Source: Actinomycetes bacterium (lineage in GTDB: Bacteria; Actinomycetota; Acidimicrobiia; Acidimicrobiales; RAAP-2). From it: 12,272 nucleotides of DNA. A model generated the notes under the pieces. The model made no database searches and was not told the DNA's origin. It saw nothing but the letters and a program-made list of their open reading frames with translations. Position 1 is the first letter of the stretch; every line of letters begins with the position of its first letter. The translations under genes were made by a program, and so were the position numbers. Location of the stretch: positions 1-12,272 of the forward strand of contig JAJYWG010000405.1 of the NCBI GenBank assembly GCA_021791615.1. Reading direction: 5' to 3'. Shown here one piece after another: positions 1 to 6,294 of this stretch.

Positions 1-1
1 C

Positions 2-112
2 GCCGCCGAGCCGATGACCTGTTCGCCCAACGCCTTCGCAACTGGCGACGCTCTGACCAGGTTGGAACCCGGTCAGAGCGTGTCCACGGTCTGGGGGGTG
101 CGCCTAACATGA
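2..112 (+). CDS. Aldose 1-epimerase (mutarotase) family, C-terminal end only (5' part outside window)
   Basis: An open frame enters from the left edge and ends at TGA 110-112, overlapping the zwf ATG (109-111) as ATGA. The 36 visible residues include EPMTCSPNAF, then LEPGQSVSTVWGVRL. This matches the usual C-terminus of aldose 1-epimerase/GalM-like proteins: an 'EPxTxxPNAF' stretch, then 'L.PGes....W.i.' as the last beta strands of the sandwich. These enzymes interconvert alpha and beta anomers of free or phosphorylated hexoses. Sitting just upstream of zwf, it may supply the beta anomer that glucose-6-phosphate dehydrogenase uses; that is inference from position. The start codon and catalytic His/Glu lie outside the window, so the subfamily (GalM versus glucose-6-phosphate 1-epimerase) cannot be decided. 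The stop/start overlap suggests translational coupling with zwf. Confidence 0.75.
   Translation, partial: AAEPMTCSPNAFATGDALTRLEPGQSVSTVWGVRLT
48..81. repeat. 34-bp near-perfect inverted repeat inside the epimerase 3' end, ahead of zwf
   Basis: Arm ACGCTCTGACC (48-58) is perfectly complementary to GGTCAGAGCGT (71-81). Inside, GGTT (60-63) faces AACC (66-69) around GG, leaving only one A/C mismatch pair (59/70). The dyad lies in coding sequence and ends 27 nt before the zwf ATG. There is no T tract after it, so a classical intrinsic terminator is unlikely. It could fold in mRNA close to the zwf ribosome-binding region, or be an operator. The function is unknown. Confidence 0.6.
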
Positions 113-1524
113 GTGCGACCACGCCGAATCCGGCCGATGTCCTGGTCATCTTTGGGATCACCGGGGACCTCGCCCGGAAGATGACCTTTCGGGCGCTCTA
201 CCGCCTCGAAGCTGCCGGGCGCCTCGACTGCCCGGTCCTCGGCGTGGCCAAGGAGCCCTGGTCAGAAGATCATCTACGCGTCGCGGCACGGGCCGCCATC
301 GAGGCGACCGGGGAACCGGTGAAGGACGACGTCTTCCATCGACTCGCGGGCCGCCTCGGCTACGTGCACGGCGATTTCGCAGACCCCGCCACCTACAAGG
401 TGCTGGCCAAGGCGCTCGAGGGCTTTGCCCGGCCATTGTTTTACCTCGAGATCCCGCCGGCGCTGTTCGCGCCGGTAGTGGTGTCCCTCGGCCAGGCCCA
501 TCTCACTGAAGGCGCCACGGTGATGATCGAGAAGCCCTTCGGCCATGACCTCGCCTCGGCCCGCCGGCTGAACAAGGAGCTGCACCAGGTGCTGGGCGAA
601 GACCAGATCCTTCGCATCGACCACTTCTTGGGCAAACAGCCCGTCCTGGACATCTCCTTCCTGCGCTTCGCCAACGCGCTGCTAGAGCCGGTGTGGGACC
701 GGGACCACGTGGCCGCCGTACAGGTCACGCTGGCCGAGGACTTCGGAGTTGAGGACCGGGGCAAGTTCTACGATCCGGTCGGGGCGCTTCGCGACGTGGT
801 CCAGAATCACCTCCTGCAAGTCCTGGCCCTCGTCACTATGGAGGCACCCGTCGGGCGTGGGTACCGGGCATTGTGGGACAGGAAGATAGACGTCTTCCGA
901 GCCATGGCCGACGTCGATCCGGCCCGCTGCGTGCGAGGCCAGTATGCCGGATACTCGAAAATTCCCGGAGTCAGCAAGGGCTCCAAGACCGAGACCTATA
1001 TTGCGCTGCGCCTCGAGATACAGAACTGGCGCTGGGCGGGCGTGCCGCTGTTCATCCGGGCCGGAAAAGCGCTCGCTACCTGTGCGACCGAGGTCAGAGT
1101 CATCTTCCGCCGCCCACCACGGCTGTCCTTCTTGGACGACCCACGCCACACCAATGCCAACCAGCTGATCATCCGTATCGACCCGGACCCGGGCCTGCGC
1201 CTGGTGATGCTCTCCAAGGGCCCGGAAGGCAGAGCATCGAGAGACGTGCACATGGACCTCCCCTTCGCCGCCGAGCTAGGGCGCCCTCCCGAACCCTACG
1301 AGCGGCTGTTACACGACGCACTCATCGGCGACCACTCCTTGTTCACCAGGGAGGACTCGGTCGAAGAAACCTGGCGGGTGCTCCAGCCGCTGGTGGACCA
1401 TCCACCCGCACCCCTTCCCTATCCACAGGGGTCGTGGGGCCCTCATGAGGCCGACGAGCTCCTTCGAGGCCATTCGCCGTGGCAGCTGCCATGGCTGTCC
1501 GATACGGGCAGCCCGGAGCGCTGA
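109..1524 (+). CDS. zwf: Glucose-6-phosphate 1-dehydrogenase
   Basis: It oxidises beta-D-glucose-6-phosphate to 6-phosphoglucono-1,5-lactone, the first step of the oxidative PPP, in the cytoplasm. The protein is 471 aa, slightly shorter than the ~490 aa typical of bacterial Zwf. The N-terminal Rossmann fold has FGITGDLARK (residues 15-24); the common form is GASGDLA, so the third and fourth positions vary here. EKPFG is at 141-145. The substrate-binding signature RIDHFLGK is at 169-176, and the catalytic base His is H234 in VVQNHLLQ. The C-terminal alpha+beta domain follows (FYDPVGALRDVVQ, then FIRAGKAL). The start overlaps the epimerase stop by 3 nt; upstream is only a G run (GGGGGG near 93-98) as ribosome-binding sequence, so translation probably depends on coupling. 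gnd follows after 94 nt. The assignment is secure; cofactor preference is not decided here. Confidence 0.96.
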   Translation: MSATTPNPADVLVIFGITGDLARKMTFRALYRLEAAGRLDCPVLGVAKEPWSEDHLRVAARAAIEATGEPVKDDVFHRLAGRLGYVHGDFADPATYKVLAKALEGFARPLFYLEIPPALFAPVVVSLGQAHLTEGATVMIEKPFGHDLASARRLNKELHQVLGEDQILRIDHFLGKQPVLDISFLRFANALLEPVWDRDHVAAVQVTLAEDFGVEDRGKFYDPVGALRDVVQNHLLQVLALVTMEAPVGRGYRALWDRKIDVFRAMADVDPARCVRGQYAGYSKIPGVSKGSKTETYIALRLEIQNWRWAGVPLFIRAGKALATCATEVRVIFRRPPRLSFLDDPRHTNANQLIIRIDPDPGLRLVMLSKGPEGRASRDVHMDLPFAAELGRPPEPYERLLHDALIGDHSLFTREDSVEETWRVLQPLVDHPPAPLPYPQGSWGPHEADELLRGHSPWQLPWLSDTGSPER

Positions 1525-1618
1525 CGCCGCTGCGGCACGGCACCCATGGACCGGCCCTGCCAACAGCTCAACGGAGGGGCCCGCACAACGGCAGAAGAAC
1601 AGACCAAGGAGAACAGAT

Positions 1619-2653
1619 ATGCCAACGAATAACCCGATGCAGCTCGGCGTGGTAGGCCTCGGACGGATGGGCGCCAACATCGTGCGCCGCCTGATGCGCG
1701 ACGGCCATACGTGCGTCGTCTTCGACGTAAACGCCGACGCTGTCAAGAATCTCGTGAAAGAGGGGGCGACTGGGGCAAGCTCGGTGGCCGACTTCGTGGA
1801 GAAACTCTCGGCGCCTCGAGCGGTCTGGGTCATGGTGCCCTCCGGAGAGATCACCGGCAAGACCATCGACGGTCTCGCCTCCCACATGGAACGGGGTGAC
1901 ACCATCATCGACGGGGGGAACTCGTACTACCGAGACGATATGACCCGCGCCACGAATCTGTTCAGCCAAGGAATTCATCACATTGACTGCGGGACGAGTG
2001 GCGGCGTGTGGGGGATCGACCGGGGCTACTGTCTCATGATTGGTGGTGAGACCGAAGTAGTCAAACACCTCGAGCCGATCTTCATAAGCATTGCGCCCGG
2101 TATGGACTCCGCGTCTCGAACGCCCGGACGCACCGGCAGGTCCACCACGGAAGAGCACGGCTTCTTGCATTGCGGACCGAACGGGGCTGGACACTTCGTC
2201 AAGATGGTCCACAACGGCATCGAATACGGGATGATGGCGGCCTTCGCCGAGGGCCTCAACGTCTTGCACAACGCGAATGCCGGCAAGAAGAGCGCCATGT
2301 CCGACGCCGAGACCGCCCCGATGGAGCAGCCCGAGTACTACCAGTTCGATATTGACACGACGGCGGTGGCCGAGGTGTGGCGTCGTGGCAGCGTCGTCGA
2401 GTCATGGCTGTTGGACCTGACCGCCACCGCCCTATACGACTCGCCCGACCTCGCGGAGTACGCCGGGCGGGTGTCGGATTCGGGTGAAGGTCGCTGGACG
2501 TCGATCGCGGCCATCGACGAAGGTGTCCCCGCTCCGGTGCTCACCGCCGCGCTCTACTCCCGATTCGCCTCCCGGGGCCTCGACGACTTCGCCGACAAGG
2601 TGCTCTCGGCCATGCGCAAGGGCTTCGGCGGTCACGACGAGAAGAAGGACTGA
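1619..2653 (+). CDS. gnd: 6-phosphogluconate dehydrogenase, decarboxylating, short NAD+-type
   Basis: It converts 6-phosphogluconate to ribulose-5-phosphate and CO2. The protein is 344 aa, the short form (about 300-345 aa) rather than the ~470-aa E. coli Gnd. The dinucleotide fold GVVGLGRMGAN spans residues 10-20. The acidic residue ending beta-2 is D36 (VVFDVN), where NADP+ enzymes normally have N-R-T/S, so NAD+ use is inferred. DGGNSYYRDD and GTSGGVWG (125-132) are substrate-contacting motifs. The catalytic lysine is K195 in HFVKMVHNGIEYG. The C-terminal helical domain includes AEVWRRGSVVESWLLDL and RVSDSGEGRW, both characteristic of this subfamily. I chose ATG 1619 because AAGGAG sits 7 nt before it and family homology begins there; the same frame is open upstream to 1445 but that part has no homology and overlaps zwf. 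The HAD gene starts 1 nt after the stop. Confidence 0.95.
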   Translation: MPTNNPMQLGVVGLGRMGANIVRRLMRDGHTCVVFDVNADAVKNLVKEGATGASSVADFVEKLSAPRAVWVMVPSGEITGKTIDGLASHMERGDTIIDGGNSYYRDDMTRATNLFSQGIHHIDCGTSGGVWGIDRGYCLMIGGETEVVKHLEPIFISIAPGMDSASRTPGRTGRSTTEEHGFLHCGPNGAGHFVKMVHNGIEYGMMAAFAEGLNVLHNANAGKKSAMSDAETAPMEQPEYYQFDIDTTAVAEVWRRGSVVESWLLDLTATALYDSPDLAEYAGRVSDSGEGRWTSIAAIDEGVPAPVLTAALYSRFASRGLDDFADKVLSAMRKGFGGHDEKKD

Positions 2654-2654
2654 G

Positions 2655-3353
2655 ATGCACCCAACGACAAAGTCCACGAAGACGGCCAAGCCGGTCGTCG
2701 TACTGTTCGACGTCGACGAGACGCTCGTCCACACGGGTGGGTCTGGGGCGAGAAGCTGGAAGGCGGCGTTCGACAAACTCTACGGCATCCCCGCCGATAT
2801 TGGCGAGCACAGCTCGGCAGGTGAGACCGACCCGCAGGTGGCCCGCGCCACCTTCAACGCCGTGCTTGGTCGCGACCCGAACGACGACGAGCTCAGCCGG
2901 CTCTACGCCGCCTACCTGCTGCACCTGGCCGAGGACATCGGGGTCTCAGAGGGCTACCAGGTGCTCCCCGGAGTAGAGAAGGTCCTGCTCCGCCTGGGAA
3001 AGGCCGGGGTCATACTCGGGCTGGTCTCTGGTGCCATGGAAGGCGCGGCGCGCACCAAGCTCGTTCCCGCCAACCTGAACCGGTTCTTCGTCTTCGGCGG
3101 CTACGGATCGGACTCACCCGACCGGACCGAGCTAACCGGCCTGGCCATCGAAAAGGCCATGCGCCTGCACGACCAGCTGGCCCCGTCCCAGGTCTACGTG
3201 GTCGGCGACACTCCCCACGACATGGAGGCGACCAACGCAACGGGTGCGGTGTCGGTCGGGGTGGCGAGCGGCCACTACTCGGTCGACGAACTCGAGGCCG
3301 CCGGAGGCGCCCACGTGCTTAGCTCACTCGAAGACGGGTTCCCGGGGCTGTGA
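2655..3353 (+). CDS. HAD-superfamily phosphatase, phosphoglycolate phosphatase/beta-phosphoglucomutase-like
   Basis: A 232-aa cytoplasmic HAD hydrolase. Motif I is FDVDETLVHTGG with nucleophile D19 and acid/base D21. A helical cap follows (about residues 35-105, including SSAGETDPQVARATF). Motif II Ser is S125 in LVSGAMEG, and motif IV is GDTPHDMEA with D185 and D189. This arrangement (small alpha cap, GDTxxD) is that of phosphoglycolate phosphatase and related sugar-phosphate phosphatases. The start is ATG 2655, one base after the gnd stop, with AAGAAGGA upstream inside the gnd end; the frame is open further upstream but without homology. Tight coupling to gnd suggests a sugar-phosphate substrate, either a PPP intermediate or a side product such as 4-phosphoerythronate or 2-phosphoglycolate. 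That is inference: HAD substrate cannot be read from motifs. It lies where other operons may carry 6-phosphogluconolactonase, but it has no resemblance to Pgl. Confidence 0.88.
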   Translation: MHPTTKSTKTAKPVVVLFDVDETLVHTGGSGARSWKAAFDKLYGIPADIGEHSSAGETDPQVARATFNAVLGRDPNDDELSRLYAAYLLHLAEDIGVSEGYQVLPGVEKVLLRLGKAGVILGLVSGAMEGAARTKLVPANLNRFFVFGGYGSDSPDRTELTGLAIEKAMRLHDQLAPSQVYVVGDTPHDMEATNATGAVSVGVASGHYSVDELEAAGGAHVLSSLEDGFPGL

Positions 3354-3379
3354 CGACCCGACAGGTTGTCAGCCCCCGT

Positions 3380-3406
3380 GTGGCAGGCAGAACGCTCCCC
3401 TGCCAC
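3380..3406. terminator. Putative bidirectional terminator hairpin between convergent genes
   Basis: GTGGCAGG (3380-3387) pairs perfectly with CCTGCCAC (3399-3406), giving an 8-bp GC-rich stem with an 11-nt loop. It lies 27 nt past the HAD stop on the plus strand and 16 nt past the rpiA stop on the minus strand, the place expected for a shared terminator. Neither side has a clear T tract. Hairpins without U trails are common in high-GC actinobacteria, so the call rests on position and stem. Confidence 0.5.
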
Positions 3407-3421
3407 CCCATCGCCGCCGGG

Positions 3422-4087
3422 TCAGTCGCCGGGGCAGCGCCGGTGCACCCGACTGCCCTGGCCGACGAGGATGTCACTGACCATGGCGGGCGCGAACAGG
3501 CCGTGCTCCACCACCCCAGGTATCGCCGAGAGCCGCGACGCCAACTCGCCGGGATCGCCAATCGGTCCGAAGTAATCCGCGAGCACCCCATTGTCGGGAC
3601 TCGACGGCTTGTCGCTTACGCGGGCGTCGCCGAGAGCTCGAAGCGTGGCGTCGTGGCCGAATGCCAAGAGCTCCAGGGGCACAGGGGCCGCCAAGGCGTC
3701 CACCAGCTTGTTCGACGAGACGATCACGACGTAACGCTCCGCTGCTGCGGCAACGATCTTCTCCCTGGTGTGGGCACCACCTCCACCCTTGACCAGCCAG
3801 CCGGCTGGGTCCACCTGGTCCGCCCCGTCGATGGTGACATCGAGGTGGTCGATGCCGGTGAACTCCCGGACGTCGAGGCCGAGGCTGCGGGCGGTGTCGA
3901 AGGTGGCCGGCGAGGTCGCCACGCACGTGATGTCGAGCTTGCGGCGCGCGAGGGCGCCCAGCAGGTAGGCGACGGTCGAGCCGGTGCCGAGCCCGACGGT
4001 CATGCCCGCCTCTACCAGCTCGGCGGCGGCTTCGGCGGCGAGGCGCTTCTCGGAGTCGATGTAACCCTGGTCGTCGCTGTCCGTCAT
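3422..4087 (-). CDS. rpiA: Ribose-5-phosphate isomerase A
   Basis: It interconverts ribulose-5-phosphate and ribose-5-phosphate in the non-oxidative PPP. The protein is 221 aa, normal for RpiA (about 219-235). The phosphate-binding loop GLGTGSTV is at 32-39. The active-site DGADQVD places D87 and D90 (equivalent to E. coli D81 and D84). KGGGGAHTREKIV gives K100 and catalytic base E109 (E. coli K94 and E103). The C-terminal IPGVVEHGLF is typical. I chose the ATG at 4087-4085 because GGGGAG lies just upstream on the minus strand and homology starts soon after (YIDSEKRLAAEAAAELV). The frame is open for 33 codons further but reads as low-complexity Arg/Trp-rich sequence running into the tkt leader. 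It is the only minus-strand gene in the cluster, convergent with the HAD gene and divergent from tkt, so it needs its own promoter in the 86-bp gap. Confidence 0.95.
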   Translation of the reverse strand: MTDSDDQGYIDSEKRLAAEAAAELVEAGMTVGLGTGSTVAYLLGALARRKLDITCVATSPATFDTARSLGLDVREFTGIDHLDVTIDGADQVDPAGWLVKGGGGAHTREKIVAAAAERYVVIVSSNKLVDALAAPVPLELLAFGHDATLRALGDARVSDKPSSPDNGVLADYFGPIGDPGELASRLSAIPGVVEHGLFAPAMVSDILVGQGSRVHRRCPGD

Positions 4088-4173
4088 CGCCACTCCCCAT
4101 CTCGACCGTGTCCGTCTCCCCACCCTATGGAAGCGGCCCGGCGAGTACCACCAACCCAAGAAGAAAGACCACG
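4088..4173. promoter_or_regulatory. Divergent rpiA/tkt intergenic region, presumed promoters
   Basis: This 86-bp gap separates divergently transcribed rpiA and tkt, so it must carry the rpiA promoter and probably one for tkt. The best plus-strand candidate I see is TCGACC (4102-4107), an 18-bp spacer, then TATGGA (4126-4131); the match to sigma-70 consensus is poor. No strong minus-strand pair is visible. The weak tkt Shine-Dalgarno AAGAAAGA lies at its right end and the rpiA GGGGAG at its left end. I see no convincing operator. Confidence 0.35.
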
Positions 4174-6294
4174 ATGAACACACCACGTCACCCGTCCGGT
4201 GATCTCGACACGATCTGCGTCAACACCATCCGCACCCTGGCCATCGACGCCGTGGAGAAGGCGAATTCGGGCCATCCGGGAACGCCGATGGGCATGGCGC
4301 CGGTCGGCTATCAACTCTGGCAACGCCAGCTTCGCTTTGATCCTGCCGATCCGATCTGGCCCAACCGGGACCGCTTCGTGCTCTCCGAGGGACACGCATC
4401 GATCCTCCTCTACGCATTATTGCACCTGGCACAGGTGAAGGCGGTGAACCCCGCCTATGAGACCGTCGGCCGGGCCTCGGTCACCTTGGAGGACATCAAG
4501 TCCTTCCGTGAGCTCGGGTCGCGCTGCCCGGGACATCCCGAGTACCGCTGGACCTCAGGAGTGGAGGCGACGACGGGCCCGCTCGGGCAGGGAGTCGCGA
4601 ACTCAGTGGGCATGGCCATCGCCTCGCGCTGGCTGGCGAGCCACTACAACCAACCCGGCTTCGAGCTGTTCGACTTCAACGTGTACGCCCTAATGGGCGA
4701 CGGCTGCATGATGGAAGGCATCTCTGACGAGGCGGCGTCGCTCGCCGGGCATCTGGGGCTCTCCAAGCTGTGCTGGATCTACGACAACAACCACGTCACC
4801 ATCGAGGGGAATACCGCACTCGCCTTCAGCGAGGACGTGGGGGCGATCTTCTCCGGCTACGGCTGGAACGTGATCCGGGTCTCCGACGCCAACGACCTCG
4901 GTTCGCTCTCCAAGGCGTTCCAGGGGTTCCTTGACGAGACGGAGCGGCCAACCCTCGTCATCGTCGACAGCCACATCGGCTACGGGGCGCCCGACATCGT
5001 CGACACGAGCGCGGCGCACGGCGAGCCGTTGGGCGCGGCAGAGGTCAAGAAGGCCAAGGCCAGCTACGGCTGGCCCGAGGACGCCAAGTTCTTGATTCCA
5101 GACGGGGTCTACGAGCACTTTGCCGCGGGTATCGGGGCCCGCGGGTCTGAGCTTCGCGAGGCGTGGATGGCCCTGTTCGCTGACTACAAGAATGCACATC
5201 CTGATCTCGCAGGGGAGCTGTTGGCGATGCAGCGCCGCGAACTCCCCGCGCGATGGGACGCCGACATCCCCACCTTCGATCCTGACCCCACCGGAGTCGC
5301 CACCCGGGACTCCTCGGGTGAGGTCCTCAACGCCATCGCGCCTCGGGTGCCCTGGCTGATCGGCGGGTCGGCTGACCTGGCACCATCCACCAAGACCCGC
5401 CTCACCTTCTCGGGTGCGGGGGACTTCGAAGAGAACAACTACGGAGCTCGGAACTTCCACTTCGGCATTCGCGAGCACGCCGCAGCGGCGATTACGAGTG
5501 GGCTGGCGCTCTCCAAGGTCCGGGCCTACTGGTCGAGCTTCCTCGTTTTCTCCGACTACGCCCGGGGAGCGATCCGCCTGTCCGCGCTGATGGAGATCCC
5601 GGTCATCCACATCTTCACCCACGACTCGATCGGCATGGGCCAAGACGGTCCCACCCACCAACCGGTCGAGCAGCTCGTCTCGCTACGAGCGATCCCGGGC
5701 CTCGTCGTGCTGCGCCCGGCCGATGCGAACGAGGTGGCCGAAGCCTGGCGGGTCATCATGGGCCTGCAACACGACCCCGTCGCCCTGGTACTCACCCGCC
5801 AAGCCGTTCCCACCCTCGACCGCGCCCGTTACGCCCCGGCATCGGGGCTCGCCAAGGGCGCCTATGTACTGGCCGAGCCCGCCGAGGGACCGCCCGAGGT
5901 CATCATCATCGCCACCGGCAGCGAGGTCGCCCTCGCCGTCGCCGCCTACGAGGAGCTCAGTGCCCAAGGGGTGGCCGTCCGCGTGGTGAGCATGCCGAGC
6001 TGCGAACTGTTCGACCGTCAGCCGGCCACCTACCGCGACTCGGTGCTGCCTCCCGCAGTCCGGGCCAGGGTAGCGGTCGAGGAGGCATCCACCCTGGGGT
6101 GGCACCGCTATGTGGGCACCGACGGCGCGGTAATCGGCATGCACACGTTCGGGGCCTCGGCGCCGCTCAAGGACCTCCAAACCAAGTTCGGCTTCACCCC
6201 CGACAGCGTGGCCGACGCCGCCCGCCACCAAATCGAACGACACAGCCAGCACGAAGCACCTCGCCCTAGTCAAATGAAGAGGAGACGCCCATGA
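4174..6294 (+). CDS. tkt: Transketolase
   Basis: It is a thiamine-diphosphate enzyme that transfers two-carbon ketol units between xylulose-5-phosphate and ribose-5-phosphate or erythrose-4-phosphate. The protein is 706 aa, a little longer than the usual 660-700 because of a basic C-terminal tail (ending QMKRRRP). The N-terminal PP domain has SGHPGTPMG (32-40), LSEGHAS and GPLGQGVANSVGMA. The Mg/ThDP motif is GDG (175-177) followed by YDNNHVTIEG (N205/N206). The Pyr domain has GSADLAPSTKT, then FGIREHAAAAI with the conserved ThDP-activating E434, and THDSIGMGQDGPTHQPVEQ. The C-terminal domain contains IIATGSEVALA. I chose ATG 4174 because homology begins at DLDTICVNTIRTLAIDAVEKANS; a start at 4108 would add 22 unsupported residues and reach toward the rpiA start. 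The stop overlaps the next start by 4 nt (ATGA), indicating coupled translation. Confidence 0.96.
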   Translation: MNTPRHPSGDLDTICVNTIRTLAIDAVEKANSGHPGTPMGMAPVGYQLWQRQLRFDPADPIWPNRDRFVLSEGHASILLYALLHLAQVKAVNPAYETVGRASVTLEDIKSFRELGSRCPGHPEYRWTSGVEATTGPLGQGVANSVGMAIASRWLASHYNQPGFELFDFNVYALMGDGCMMEGISDEAASLAGHLGLSKLCWIYDNNHVTIEGNTALAFSEDVGAIFSGYGWNVIRVSDANDLGSLSKAFQGFLDETERPTLVIVDSHIGYGAPDIVDTSAAHGEPLGAAEVKKAKASYGWPEDAKFLIPDGVYEHFAAGIGARGSELREAWMALFADYKNAHPDLAGELLAMQRRELPARWDADIPTFDPDPTGVATRDSSGEVLNAIAPRVPWLIGGSADLAPSTKTRLTFSGAGDFEENNYGARNFHFGIREHAAAAITSGLALSKVRAYWSSFLVFSDYARGAIRLSALMEIPVIHIFTHDSIGMGQDGPTHQPVEQLVSLRAIPGLVVLRPADANEVAEAWRVIMGLQHDPVALVLTRQAVPTLDRARYAPASGLAKGAYVLAEPAEGPPEVIIIATGSEVALAVAAYEELSAQGVAVRVVSMPSCELFDRQPATYRDSVLPPAVRARVAVEEASTLGWHRYVGTDGAVIGMHTFGASAPLKDLQTKFGFTPDSVADAARHQIERHSQHEAPRPSQMKRRRP

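Noticed and set aside
1445..1618. Upstream in-frame extension of gnd
   Set aside because: It overlaps zwf and shows no 6-phosphogluconate dehydrogenase similarity; ATG 1619 has a good Shine-Dalgarno and starts the Rossmann fold correctly.
4108..4173. Upstream in-frame ATG for transketolase
   Set aside because: The extra 22 residues lack homology and occupy the presumed divergent promoter region.
3350..4177. Long plus-strand open frame (275 codons) antisense to rpiA
   Set aside because: rpiA on the minus strand has all catalytic motifs. The plus-strand translation is Arg/Gly/Val-rich without family motifs, a usual shadow in GC-rich DNA.
4690..5661. Minus-strand open frame of 323 codons opposite tkt
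   Set aside because: It lies fully inside a confirmed tkt and has no recognisable domain; GC-rich antisense frames are often open by chance.
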